Positions 25,248 through 33,640 of a stretch of DNA of 64,000 nucleotides are shown piece by piece. A program made the translations under genes and the position numbers. The notes beneath the pieces were generated by a model. That model was not told the DNA's origin, searched no databases, and was given only the letters and a program-made list of their open reading frames with translations. Every line of letters begins with the position of its first letter. Within the stretch, counting starts at the first letter, position 1. The DNA comes from Anaerolinea thermolimosa. GTDB lineage: Bacteria > Chloroflexota > Anaerolineae > Anaerolineales > Anaerolineaceae. Location: the NCBI RefSeq assembly GCF_001050195.2, contig NZ_DF967965.1:1505150-1569149 (forward strand). Reading direction: 5' to 3'.

Positions 25248-25390
25248 TTTTTATGGTGTTTGTCCCATATCTGGTTGGTTTTTGATTGCTTGCCACATAT
25301 GGTGATAAAAAGTTGTAAATCAGGCAGATTTGCCCCCATATGTGGGGTTTCAAAAGTCGCCCACCATTTTTAGGACAGACACTTTTTATG
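25248..25390 (+). mobile_element. MITE-like element, copy 1, with 8-bp target duplication
   Basis: The element is 25256-25382 (127 bp). It begins GTGTTTGTCCCA and ends TAGGACAGACAC, an imperfect 12-bp terminal inverted repeat. The direct repeat TTTTTATG flanks it exactly (25248-25255 and 25383-25390). It is too short to code for a transposase. An internal inverted pair, CCACATATGG (25293-25302) and CCATATGTGG (25336-25345), could form a hairpin. A copy differing at three positions lies inverted at 60283-60409. The 323-bp space 25206-25528 between the DRTGG gene and hisS otherwise holds only a possible hisS -10 box (TAAAAT, 25500-25505). Confidence 0.88.
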
Positions 25391-25528
25391 ATCATCATTT
25401 TACCGCAAGAAAATGAACCTCGGGGTCATTCAGAACTATGTAATCCAATATTAAGATGCCCTCTAAAAATCAACGCCTCAGCCAGAGAACGAGATGTGTT
25501 AAAATACCTCGGGAATGGAGCGTTTATT

Positions 25529-26809
25529 ATGAAAAATGTCATTCAACCCGTAAAAGGTACTCGCGATTTTTATCCCGAACTCATGGCCTTACGGAACTGG
25601 CTCTATGGGAAAATCCGTGTGGTGTCAGAACGTTTTGGATACCAGGAATACGAGGGGCCATTCATCGAAAAAATAGAACTGTATGCGGCGAAATCTGGCG
25701 ATGAGTTAGTAAATCAACAATCTTTCGTTTTTCAGGATCGTGGGGGTGATCCAATTACCCTTCGCCCCGAATTAACCCCCACCCTGGCCCGCATGGTGGC
25801 TCAACGACAGAATGAACTGACTTTTCCATTACGATGGTGGTCATTTGGCCCCTTTTGGCGTTATGAACGCCCCCAGAAAGGCCGAACCAGAGAGTTTTTC
25901 CAGTGGAACATCGATTTAATCGGCGTTAACACACCTGAAGCGGATGCAGAATTACTCCAGATTTGTGCCAATTTTTTCCGGGAGGTTGGGCTCGGTCCCC
26001 AAAAAGTGCGCCTGTTGGTTAACAGTCGTCGTTTGATGGATCAACAACTTGCAAAACTTGGATTGGAAGGTGATCTCAGACGGGCGGCTTTTCGTTTAAT
26101 TGATCGCATGGATAAACTCCAACCCTCGGAATGGAACGACTACGCACTTAGCCAGGGGCTAAGCATAGCGCAGCTGGAAGGAATTAAAAACCTGCTGTCA
26201 AACGACGAGGGGTGGCATCAATCTGAAGAGTTATGCCATGTCTTTGAACTCATCCAGCTGACAGGGTTGGCAGATTATATTCGTTATGACCCTCATATCA
26301 TTCGGGGATTAGATTACTACACTGGTATTGTCTTCGAAGCCAAAGATTTAGATGGTGGTCGCTCCATTTTAGGGGGTGGGCATTACGATAACCTTGTAGC
26401 AGCAGTCGGGGGGAACCCGCTTCCGGGTGTGGGATTTGCTATGGGTGATGTGATGATCAGTCTTGTGCTCGAAAAATATGGTCTCATCCCCCCGCTTCCA
26501 CAAAACCCCGCCCAGGTGTTGGTAACCGTCTTCGATGAAAGCCGCCTTGCCTCATCATTTGCTCTGGCGATGCAACTCCGGAATGCAGGGCTTAACACTG
26601 TTTTTTATCCCGAGGCTGCTAAATTACCCAAACAATTCAAATATGCTGACCGAATTGGCGTTCGCTTTGTAGTAGTTTCAGGCCCAGATGAGGAAGCTGC
26701 AGGCGTTATAACCCTCAAAGACCTTCTTTACCGAACTCAAGAGACACTGACCGTACCCTCAGCCGTTGAGAAAATTCGCGCATTGCTTGCGGTTGGTCAG
26801 GGATTGTGA
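25529..26809 (+). CDS. hisS: Histidyl-tRNA synthetase
   Basis: Class II aminoacyl-tRNA synthetase, 426 aa. Motif 1 region PVKGTRDFYPE, motif 2 LRPELTPTLARM and WRYERPQKGRTREFFQWNID, histidine-specific YDPHIIRGLDYYTGIVFEA and LGGGHYDNLV are all present, followed by the C-terminal anticodon-binding domain (VLVTVFDESR to the end). I chose the ATG at 25529, with GGAG 9 bp ahead; an upstream in-frame stretch starts inside the mobile element and has no family similarity. The gene for tRNA-His follows 23 bp after the stop. Confidence 0.96.
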   Translation: MKNVIQPVKGTRDFYPELMALRNWLYGKIRVVSERFGYQEYEGPFIEKIELYAAKSGDELVNQQSFVFQDRGGDPITLRPELTPTLARMVAQRQNELTFPLRWWSFGPFWRYERPQKGRTREFFQWNIDLIGVNTPEADAELLQICANFFREVGLGPQKVRLLVNSRRLMDQQLAKLGLEGDLRRAAFRLIDRMDKLQPSEWNDYALSQGLSIAQLEGIKNLLSNDEGWHQSEELCHVFELIQLTGLADYIRYDPHIIRGLDYYTGIVFEAKDLDGGRSILGGGHYDNLVAAVGGNPLPGVGFAMGDVMISLVLEKYGLIPPLPQNPAQVLVTVFDESRLASSFALAMQLRNAGLNTVFYPEAAKLPKQFKYADRIGVRFVVVSGPDEEAAGVITLKDLLYRTQETLTVPSAVEKIRALLAVGQGL

Positions 26810-26832
26810 TAAAATCCCTTCGCGTCAGATAT

Positions 26833-26908
26833 GGTGGCTGTAGCTCAATGGCGGAGCGTCTGACTGTGGATCAGAAGGGTGTGGGTTCGACCCCCATCAG
26901 CCACCCCA
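26833..26908 (+). tRNA. tRNA-His (GTG anticodon)
   Basis: Complete cloverleaf. The acceptor stem is GTGGCTG/CAGCCAC, with the tRNA-His-specific extra G(-1) at 26833 opposite discriminator C at 26905. The anticodon arm is TCTGA-CTGTGGA-TCAGA, the T arm GTGGG-TTCGACC-CCCAT, and the 3' CCA is encoded (26906-26908). It is directly downstream of hisS and followed at once by a terminator, so enzyme and tRNA genes probably share a transcript. Confidence 0.97.
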
Positions 26909-26910
26909 AA

Positions 26911-26943
26911 AAAGACCGGCGATCAAACTCGCCGGTCTTTTTT
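26911..26943. terminator. Bidirectional rho-independent terminator after tRNA-His
   Basis: AAAGACCGGCGA (26911-26922) and TCGCCGGTCTTT (26929-26940) form a 12-bp GC-rich stem with loop TCAAAC and a T run on both sides. It serves hisS-tRNA-His on the plus strand and, immediately after the stop codon, the convergent gene on the minus strand. Confidence 0.93.
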
Positions 26944-27776
26944 CAAGATAGAGATTTTTTACTTCTGGTTCTTTGTAATTCGTATTCGGGAACCTGGCGG
27001 GAAAGCAGGTCGAGAGAGATGTCAATCACCTCCCGTGCTTCATCGGGAGTCGTCGTACCAATGGTCACCATATCCACCGGGCGAATGGTGTTCCACACGA
27101 ATGCCAGTCCAACCACAGGTAACAGCCGCCCGGCCGCCAGCGGTTTAATAGTCATCACGGGTTTCTGAGCATTCCGTATTATGTTCATTACCCAGTCGGC
27201 CTCAACTTGCATCAAAAATCCCGCGGCGTTATAGATTTGAATATAAGTGGCAACATCGGCGCCGGTACGATCGGCGATCACTACCGTCTCTGGCATGTGG
27301 GTGGATAAACCTGGAATCATCCCCCTTTCCCGAATCATGGCAGTGTATTTCCTAATATCCCGAATGACTCCATCCCTGCGGTCAAGTAATGCATCTGTCA
27401 CAGCCTGATGGGGCATACAGAATGTCGCTCCATATTTGGCACAAATATCAAAAACATATTCCGGTTCGTTATCTGCCGGACCACCTGGCGTAATGTTAAA
27501 CCAGGGTGTATAAATTCGGATAATCTTTTGTCCCACCCTCTGTTCAGCTTCACGTATTGCTTCTTCAAGTAATGGATTAACCGGACCCATTACGGCATCC
27601 ACGCCACTTTCCAGGAAAACTGCCAGAATCCGGGCAATGCTATCTCGTGACTGATACCCTTTGATGAACTTATCCTTCGCAAGGCTGGTATGAGAATAAC
27701 CCAGGAACCAGTTCGTACCCACAATTAAACGGGGCAGGCTGATCCCCTCTACCTGAGTCCGCGGAAAAGCGTCCAT
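26943..27776 (-). CDS. Conserved hypothetical protein, TIM-barrel-like (aldo/keto reductase-like)
   Basis: A 277-aa soluble protein I do not recognise with confidence. It opens GISLPRLIVGTNWFLGYSHTS, followed by alternating beta/alpha segments such as ESGVDAVMGPVNPLLEEAI, GAEFC-like GATFCMPHQAVTD and PVMTIKPLAAGRLLP, and ends with VTIGTTTPDEAREVIDISL. The closing pattern (IGTTTPDEAREVI) resembles the C-terminal part of aldo/keto reductases, but the catalytic Tyr/Lys/His set is not evident. It is the last gene of an operon with polyprenyl synthase 3 bp upstream. Confidence 0.65.
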   Translation of the reverse strand: MDAFPRTQVEGISLPRLIVGTNWFLGYSHTSLAKDKFIKGYQSRDSIARILAVFLESGVDAVMGPVNPLLEEAIREAEQRVGQKIIRIYTPWFNITPGGPADNEPEYVFDICAKYGATFCMPHQAVTDALLDRRDGVIRDIRKYTAMIRERGMIPGLSTHMPETVVIADRTGADVATYIQIYNAAGFLMQVEADWVMNIIRNAQKPVMTIKPLAAGRLLPVVGLAFVWNTIRPVDMVTIGTTTPDEAREVIDISLDLLSRQVPEYELQRTRSKKSLS

Positions 27777-27779
27777 ATC

Positions 27780-28757
27780 TCACAACTCCCTTCGCACAAT
27801 ATAATGCGCCAATTCTTCCAGCGCAAATCTCTCTTCGCATTCTGGTAAGTTTCTTAACTGACACAACCCATTTTCAATGAACCGCACAGCTTCTCGATAA
27901 CTCAATGAAATGGCTTCGCTGCGACGAATTTCCTCAATGAGATTTTCAAGCCGATCTTCTTCCTGGATACATTCACCATTCAGCAATCTTTGAGCGGCAG
28001 GGTGGTCTGGAAAAGTTTCGGCAAAGAGAATAGCCGGTAATGTGATAATTCCCTGACGTAAATCACCACCAACTGGTTTTCCCAGAGCATCTTCCTGACT
28101 CACGAAATCCAGTATATCATCGATGATCTGAAACGCCATGCCAATGTTATAACCAAACTGTCCCATCTGCTCCACGATGGATTGATCAACCGGACTGATT
28201 AAAGCCGCAGCCTTTGCCGATGTTTCAAACAACGATGCAGTTTTGGAGTAGATTCTGAAGTAATAACTTTCCCGGTCAGCCTTGCATCGTGTCGAAAAGA
28301 GTTGAGAAATTTCTCCATTCACAATTACCGAAAGAGTATGGGAAAATATTTTCATTACTGGAATGGAATTCGTTTGAGCCGCCATATTTGCGGCTTTGGC
28401 AAAAATAAAATCTCCTGTGAGGACCGTTGCCCCTGGTGACCAGCGGGAGTTCAGGGTTGGCATTCCCCGCCGTAGCAGAGAATTATCGATGAGATCATCA
28501 TGTACCAGGGTTGCCGTATGGAGTAATTCAATCGCGGCTGCCAGAGATAATAAACTCTCACGATCGGCATGGAGCATTTTACCAATTAAAACTGTCAACG
28601 CAGGACGAATCCGCTTCCCTCCAGCAGAAAGCAACAAATGCAGTGCCGATCGTAAATCGGGGTGATGATCATCCGCCTGAGCGCGCATTAAGGCTTCCAC
28701 AGCCTGGATGTCATCCTGTACGGGAACAATAAAAGGAATAGTAGTATTCAAGATCAA
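27780..28757 (-). CDS. Trans-isoprenyl diphosphate synthase (polyprenyl synthetase)
   Basis: A 325-aa enzyme that elongates allylic diphosphates with IPP, for quinone side chains or carrier lipids. The first aspartate-rich motif DDLID is at 87-91 (TLVHDDLIDNS), preceded by GGKRIRPALT; the second is QIIDDILDF near residue 215. Residues ahead of the first motif (HTATLVH) are small, which usually means a long-chain product, though exact chain length cannot be predicted. It overlaps tatD by ATGA and is followed 3 bp later by the TIM-barrel-like gene. Confidence 0.92.
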   Translation of the reverse strand: MILNTTIPFIVPVQDDIQAVEALMRAQADDHHPDLRSALHLLLSAGGKRIRPALTVLIGKMLHADRESLLSLAAAIELLHTATLVHDDLIDNSLLRRGMPTLNSRWSPGATVLTGDFIFAKAANMAAQTNSIPVMKIFSHTLSVIVNGEISQLFSTRCKADRESYYFRIYSKTASLFETSAKAAALISPVDQSIVEQMGQFGYNIGMAFQIIDDILDFVSQEDALGKPVGGDLRQGIITLPAILFAETFPDHPAAQRLLNGECIQEEDRLENLIEEIRRSEAISLSYREAVRFIENGLCQLRNLPECEERFALEELAHYIVRREL

Positions 28758-29557
28758 AGCTCCAGGGCAAATAGCCGGGCAGCGTTGTGCGTGGTAATCC
28801 CGGCTAGTTCTACAGAGTCTATTTTATGAATTTCAGCAACTTTTTCACTCACATACCTTAAAAACGCAGGTTCGTTTCGTTTTCCTCGAAAGGGATGAGG
28901 AGGAAGATAAGGAGAATCGGTTTCCAGTAAAATAGATGATAAATCCAGACCACTGACAACAGTACGACGAGTCAGCGCATTTTTATAGGTTACCGGCCCG
29001 CTAACCCCTATCAGAAAACCCAGCTCCACAGCTCTTCTCGCTTCTTCTACCGTGCCATCAAAGGAATGAAATACTCCAGCCCGCTCAGAGAGATATTGGG
29101 CACCCTTTCGATTCTCGTGCAACCACCGTTTTAAGAGGTTCCATAAATCATCGAAGGAAGCCCGTTGATGTAAAATCACCGGCAATTGAACATCCAGAGC
29201 CAGATCCAGTTGTTCGCGTAAAACGCCCTGTTGCAGTTCATGTGGAGTCCGATCCCGATAATAATCCAACCCAATTTCCCCAATCGCCACCACGCGAGGG
29301 TGTCTGGCCAGAGAGGAAATTTCTCTCGCCACCTGTTGATTCCATTGGCCTGCCTCTGAGGGATGGATTCCAACCGCAGCATATACCCCTGGGAATCGCT
29401 CAGCTAATTCCACCGCCCGGCGACTCGTCCCAATGTCAATCCCTGGTACTAAAAAGAACGACACTCCTGCTTCCAACCCTCGTTCAATCACCAGGGATAG
29501 GTCATTCTCAAAAATGTTAAGGTTCAGATGGCAATGGGTGTCAAAAAGACTTTCCAC
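28754..29557 (-). CDS. tatD: TatD family metal-dependent deoxyribonuclease
   Basis: A 267-aa TIM-barrel metal hydrolase. DTHCHL at 6-11 gives the first metal ligands; GEIGLDYYRD, ILHQRASFDDL, VFHSFDG and LLETDSPYLPPHP complete the TatD signature set. Family members act in DNA repair or fragment degradation. It is 3 bp after the phosphohexomutase gene and overlaps the polyprenyl synthase start as ATGA. Confidence 0.94.
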   Translation of the reverse strand: MESLFDTHCHLNLNIFENDLSLVIERGLEAGVSFFLVPGIDIGTSRRAVELAERFPGVYAAVGIHPSEAGQWNQQVAREISSLARHPRVVAIGEIGLDYYRDRTPHELQQGVLREQLDLALDVQLPVILHQRASFDDLWNLLKRWLHENRKGAQYLSERAGVFHSFDGTVEEARRAVELGFLIGVSGPVTYKNALTRRTVVSGLDLSSILLETDSPYLPPHPFRGKRNEPAFLRYVSEKVAEIHKIDSVELAGITTHNAARLFALEL

Positions 29558-29560
29558 AGA

Positions 29561-30982
29561 CTAATCCAAACCTGCTATCTTCAAACCATCTGCCAGGATA
29601 GCGGCTACACGATCTTCCTGAGTGGTTTCACAATAGACTCGCATAATTGGTTCAGTCCCCGAAAACCTGATCAACAACCAGCCACCATCTTCCAGTGTGA
29701 ACTTAAAACCATCCGTGGTATTTAATCCCGTTACTTTCAACCCTCCAATCGTTGCCGGATGGGCCGAAAGAATTCTCCGCTCACGCTCTGATCGTTCCCC
29801 TGTAAATGAACGATCCACACGATCGTAAAAATGCGGCCCGACCTTGCTGAAGAGTAACGCCAGAAGCTCCGAGGGCCTTCGCTTTAGCCGTACAATCATG
29901 TCCAGGATAAACAACCCGGCAAGAATACCATCTCGCTCTGGGACATTTCCCCGAAAAGCATACCCACCAGATTCTTCCCCGCCAATCATCGCGTTCGTTT
30001 CGAGCATTTTCGGGGCCACATATTTAAATCCCACACCCGTTTCATAAACCGGCACATGATAAAGCTTTCCCAGTTTCTCCAGCATTCCTGTGGTCGAGAG
30101 GGTTTTAACAATCGCTCCACGTTCACCCCGAACCTCGAGCAAATAATAAGCAAGAAGGGCGTAAACCTGAAGTTGATTTACAAACCTTCCATTTTCATCG
30201 CCAACACCAACCCGATCCGCATCTCCATCCGTCACGATAAGAACATCAGCTCCAAGATCCACTGTAGTACGTAACCCTACATCGATGTTTGGTGGGATTG
30301 GCTCCGGGCGCTTCATCTCGGGAAATATGGGATTCCTCGTGTTGTGAATTTCCACCACCTGGGTTTTTCCACCCTCCAGTAAGCGAGGGAACCATCCTGC
30401 ACCATTTCCCCACATGCAATCCACCACAATTTTTAAACCGGCCTGGCGGATCGGTTCAAGATCAATGAGCTGTTCCAGGTGGGAAATATAATCCGGTGCT
30501 GGATCAAAGCGGCGAATCCATCCTTTTTCCTCAGCTTCAGCCGCATTCATTCGGTTTACAGAGGATACATCATCCGGAATTAAGCTTTCTATTTCTTTTA
30601 ACCCTTCCGGATCAATGGCTCCACCAAATTCATTCCGCACCTTAAAGCCATTATCCGTTGGGGGGTTGTGAGACGCGGTAATATTAATCGCGCCCGCAGC
30701 ATGGTGATGAACTACTGAATAAGCAATCACCGGCGTAGGAGTGGCACCATCCGTCAACAGAACTTTCATTCCATTCCCAGCAATGATTTCAGCCGCTGCC
30801 AGAGCAAAATTCTCGGAGTGGAAGCGTTTATCATACCCGATGACGATGGTCTCTCCCTGCTTCCCATGATTCTTCATGTACGTAGCAAACCCCTGGGCAC
30901 ATCGACGTACATTATCGAAGGTGTAATCCTCAGCAATGACCCCTCTCCATCCATCGGTTCCAAAATGGATTTTATCTGACAT
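29561..30982 (-). CDS. Phosphoglucomutase/phosphomannomutase family protein
   Basis: A 473-aa alpha-D-phosphohexomutase. The phosphoserine loop is [14 protein letters not shown], the metal loop [14 protein letters not shown], the sugar-binding loop GEESGGYAF and the phosphate-binding loop [13 protein letters not shown]-terminal FGTDGWRGV is typical. It interconverts hexose-1- and hexose-6-phosphates. Whether glucose, mannose or glucosamine is preferred cannot be settled. It leads the operon pgm-tatD-polyprenyl synthase-TIM-barrel gene, with a promoter facing cysteine desulfurase. Confidence 0.93.
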   Translation of the reverse strand: MSDKIHFGTDGWRGVIAEDYTFDNVRRCAQGFATYMKNHGKQGETIVIGYDKRFHSENFALAAAEIIAGNGMKVLLTDGATPTPVIAYSVVHHHAAGAINITASHNPPTDNGFKVRNEFGGAIDPEGLKEIESLIPDDVSSVNRMNAAEAEEKGWIRRFDPAPDYISHLEQLIDLEPIRQAGLKIVVDCMWGNGAGWFPRLLEGGKTQVVEIHNTRNPIFPEMKRPEPIPPNIDVGLRTTVDLGADVLIVTDGDADRVGVGDENGRFVNQLQVYALLAYYLLEVRGERGAIVKTLSTTGMLEKLGKLYHVPVYETGVGFKYVAPKMLETNAMIGGEESGGYAFRGNVPERDGILAGLFILDMIVRLKRRPSELLALLFSKVGPHFYDRVDRSFTGERSERERRILSAHPATIGGLKVTGLNTTDGFKFTLEDGGWLLIRFSGTEPIMRVYCETTQEDRVAAILADGLKIAGLD

Positions 30983-31020
30983 AGCCTCTCCGATATGTGA
31001 GAAATAGAACGATTTATGTT

Positions 31021-31048
31021 ATTATATCAGGGATTAATCGGTAACCAA
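31021..31048 (-). promoter_or_regulatory. Predicted promoter of the phosphohexomutase operon
   Basis: On the minus strand: TTGGTT (31048-31043), 16-bp spacer, consensus TATAAT (31026-31021), about 38 bp before the ATG. The -35 lies in the palindrome AACCAAAATGGTT (31043-31055) shared with the opposite promoter. Confidence 0.5.
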
Positions 31049-31052
31049 AATG

Positions 31053-31080
31053 GTTGTATTGTTTCTCAAAGTGCTATAAT
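31053..31080 (+). promoter_or_regulatory. Predicted promoter of the cysteine desulfurase-mnmA operon
   Basis: Consensus TATAAT at 31075-31080, with a weak -35 (GTTGTA, 31053-31058, 16-bp spacer). The palindrome AACCAAAATGGTT (31043-31055) overlaps both this and the divergent promoter. The leader is very short, about 12 nt, and consists mostly of the GGAGGTGAAA ribosome-binding site. Confidence 0.5.
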
Positions 31081-31098
31081 CACCGACCGGAGGTGAAA

Positions 31099-32259
31099 AT
31101 GGCGGTGATGGAAAAAGTTTACCTGGATTTTGCGGCAACAACCCCCCTTGATGATCGAGTATTCCAGGCAATGCTTCCCTATTTCAAGGATTTTTTTGGA
31201 AATCCCTCCTCTGTGCATGAATTTGGTCAGGTTGCAGAAGGCGCGGTTGAAAATGCCCGTGAAACTGTAGCCAGATGCCTCAATGCCTCGCCGCGGGAAA
31301 TCGTTTTTACCTCATGTGGAACAGAAAGCGATAATTTAGCACTTCGAGGGGTTGCCTGGGCGCAACGGAAAAGGCATGGCTTTTGTCATATTCTGACCAC
31401 TCCAGTCGAGCACCATGCCGTCCTGCATACGGTCAACCAGCTTTCAGAGCAGGGGTTTGAGATCGAATTTTTACCGGTCGATTCCACGGGAATGGTTGAC
31501 CCGGAAGCCGTTAGGAGCCACCTTCGAAGAGATACCGCCCTGGTTTCGGTTATCTATGCAAACAACGAGATTGGCACCATTAATCCTGTTGCCGAAATAG
31601 GGCTGGTTTGCCGCGAGAGAAATATCCCCTTTCATACCGACGCAGTCCAAGCCGCAGCTCACCTGCCCATTGATGTTCTTCGGGAGCATATCGATCTACT
31701 TTCCATTGGAGCGCATAAATTTTACGGCCCCAAAGGTGTTGGAGCCCTGTATATCCGGCAGGGAACGCCCATTGAACCAGTCCAGACCGGTGGGAAACAG
31801 GAAAGTGGGTTACGTGCTGGAACCCACAACGTGCCGTACATTGTTGGGTTAGCTGAGGCCCTACAAATTACCAAAAATGAATTGCCAGTCCATAGTCGTC
31901 GTTTTCTGGAAATGCGCGATACCCTCGTAAATGGCATTCTTCAAAACATTCCCCAGACTCGGTTAACCGGGCATCCCCGCCAGAGGCTTCCCAACCATGT
32001 CAGCTTCGTTTTTAAAAACCTTGACGGTAACCGCCTCCTTATGGCCCTTGATGTCGCCGGTTATGCCTGTTCATCCGGTTCGGCCTGTAAAACTGGAGAT
32101 CCCCGTCCCTCCGAAGTTCTCACCGCGATTGGTCTCCCTGAAGAATGGGCACTCGGGTCATTACGAGTCACCCTTGGTCGATCCACCACCCCTCAAATGA
32201 TTGAAGCATTTACCGGCATTCTCCCGGAATTAATCCGAAAACAGCGATCCCTATCTTAA
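31099..32259 (+). CDS. IscS/NifS-type cysteine desulfurase (group I)
   Basis: A PLP enzyme of 386 aa. N-terminal YLDFAATTPLD, the PLP lysine in SIGAHKFYGPKGVGALYI and the catalytic cysteine in the long mobile loop CSSGSACKTGDPRPSEVL, which marks the IscS/NifS group rather than SufS. I chose the ATG at 31099 because the perfect GGAGGTGAAA precedes it; an earlier frame start at 31054 lies upstream of the -10. mnmA follows within 10 bp, so the sulfur is probably for tRNA thiolation, leaving SufS (7058) for clusters. Confidence 0.95.
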   Translation: MAVMEKVYLDFAATTPLDDRVFQAMLPYFKDFFGNPSSVHEFGQVAEGAVENARETVARCLNASPREIVFTSCGTESDNLALRGVAWAQRKRHGFCHILTTPVEHHAVLHTVNQLSEQGFEIEFLPVDSTGMVDPEAVRSHLRRDTALVSVIYANNEIGTINPVAEIGLVCRERNIPFHTDAVQAAAHLPIDVLREHIDLLSIGAHKFYGPKGVGALYIRQGTPIEPVQTGGKQESGLRAGTHNVPYIVGLAEALQITKNELPVHSRRFLEMRDTLVNGILQNIPQTRLTGHPRQRLPNHVSFVFKNLDGNRLLMALDVAGYACSSGSACKTGDPRPSEVLTAIGLPEEWALGSLRVTLGRSTTPQMIEAFTGILPELIRKQRSLS

Positions 32260-32265
32260 GTGATT

Positions 32266-33351
32266 ATGAACAGACCCCTCGTTGTTGTTGCCATGAGTGG
32301 TGGTGTCGATAGCTCGGTTGCAGCTGCACTTCTCGTCGAGCAGGGGTACCGGGTAATCGGGATGATGTTGCGCCTGTGGAGCGAAACAGGGACTGAAGAG
32401 AGCAACCGTTGCTGTACCCCCGACTCAATGGCCCAGGCTCGGAAAGTTGCCCAGACTTTGGGTATCCCATTCTATACCATCGATGTCCGTCAGCGATTTT
32501 TTGATACCGTTGTCCATTACTTTTTAGAAGGATATCGCCAGGGGGTAACCCCGAATCCTTGCGTTGTTTGTAACCGGGTAATTCGGTGGGGAGCACTTTT
32601 TGATCAGGCGCGTGCACTGGGTGCCGAATTTTTGGCCACTGGCCACTACGCCCGTACCAAATCTGGACCAGATGGCGAATTTTTACTCCTTAAAGGGTTG
32701 GATGCTGAAAAGGACCAGTCTTATGTACTCAGTGTCCTGAGTCAAAACCACCTGACTCACAGTCTATTTCCAATCGGCAACTTCCTGAAATCCCATGTTC
32801 GTGACCTGGCCCGGAGATACGACCTTCCAACCGCCAGCCGGCCCGACAGTCAGGATCTTTGTTTTCTTGCCGGTGGAGATTATCGGTCATTTCTCGAGAG
32901 GCATATCCCGGAAAGTTTGAGACCAGGGAATATCGTCAATCGGGAGGGGAAAATCCTCGGCCAACACCTTGGATTGGCGCATTACACTATCGGCCAGCGG
33001 AAAGGAATAGGTATCTCTACTACCCACCCCGTGTATGTATTGGACAAAGATATACAAAACAATCTGCTCATCGTAGGCCCAAGAGAAGAACTCGGCAGTG
33101 ATGAGATGTGGGTTGATGAATTAAACTGGATCGGAAAATCTGAGCCAGCGAAATCCTTCCGGGCAGGAGTAAAAATTCGATACAAAGCTCCTGAAATGCC
33201 TGCCCTCATCACCCTGACAGAGAATAGTCTGGCTCATGTACAATTCGAAAGCCCACTCAGGGATATTACTCCAGGGCAGCGAGCAGTATTCTATCAGGGA
33301 GAGGTATGCCTGGGTGGGGGTACAATTATAAAGAAAGGGGCCAAACTGTGA
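32266..33351 (+). CDS. mnmA: tRNA-specific 2-thiouridylase MnmA
   Basis: A 361-aa enzyme that makes s2U34 in tRNA-Lys, -Glu and -Gln using sulfur from a cysteine desulfurase. P-loop AMSGGVDSSVAAALL, catalytic NPCVVCNR and the second cysteine in PDSQDLCFLAGGDY are present, along with GQRKGIGIS of the central domain. The ATG at 32266 is preferred over a GTG 6 bp earlier. It follows the desulfurase directly, its usual partner in many bacteria. Its stop overlaps the next gene (GTGA). Confidence 0.96.
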   Translation: MNRPLVVVAMSGGVDSSVAAALLVEQGYRVIGMMLRLWSETGTEESNRCCTPDSMAQARKVAQTLGIPFYTIDVRQRFFDTVVHYFLEGYRQGVTPNPCVVCNRVIRWGALFDQARALGAEFLATGHYARTKSGPDGEFLLLKGLDAEKDQSYVLSVLSQNHLTHSLFPIGNFLKSHVRDLARRYDLPTASRPDSQDLCFLAGGDYRSFLERHIPESLRPGNIVNREGKILGQHLGLAHYTIGQRKGIGISTTHPVYVLDKDIQNNLLIVGPREELGSDEMWVDELNWIGKSEPAKSFRAGVKIRYKAPEMPALITLTENSLAHVQFESPLRDITPGQRAVFYQGEVCLGGGTIIKKGAKL

Positions 33352-33632
33352 CCATTCCAGCCTTTCTTTTTGGCTTTCTTGTGTCAACTTTCTTGGGTGC
33401 TTCTTTCCACCTCTGGAAAAACGGGGGTTTAGGGCGGCTTCTCTTATACCTGCTCCTTTCCTGGATAGGTTTTTGGGGAGGTCATTTCCTGGCAGATAAC
33501 CTTGGATGGACTTTCCTCAGTATCGGGCCTTTACGCTTTGGGCTGGCTCTACTTGGCTGCCTTATCTTGCTATTTATCGGGCACTGGTTTAGCCTTATAA
33601 AAACAACACCGTCTCATCAACACTCTAAATAG
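33348..33632 (+). CDS. Small hydrophobic membrane protein
   Basis: About 94 aa from the GTG at 33348, whose codon overlaps the mnmA stop as GTGA and is preceded by GGGG at a proper distance; earlier in-frame starts lie within mnmA. Three hydrophobic segments are visible (IPAFLFGFLVSTFLGASFHL; LLLYLLLSWIGFWGGHFLA; FGLALLGCLILLFIGHWFSL), with conserved-looking GGHFLADNLGW between. No family recognised with certainty; similar small proteins occur in Chloroflexota genomes as hypotheticals. Translation coupling with mnmA is likely. Confidence 0.7.
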   Translation: MTIPAFLFGFLVSTFLGASFHLWKNGGLGRLLLYLLLSWIGFWGGHFLADNLGWTFLSIGPLRFGLALLGCLILLFIGHWFSLIKTTPSHQHSK

Positions 33633-33640
33633 AGGACATT

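Noticed and set aside
25256-25382. The 127-bp repeat considered as a T-box or other leader element of hisS
   Set aside because: The same sequence occurs inverted at 60283-60409 away from any synthetase, with terminal inverted repeats and target duplications, which marks a mobile element.
25340-25528. N-terminal extension of 63 codons on hisS
   Set aside because: It begins inside the mobile element and lacks similarity; the ATG at 25529 has a good ribosome site and starts the family sequence.
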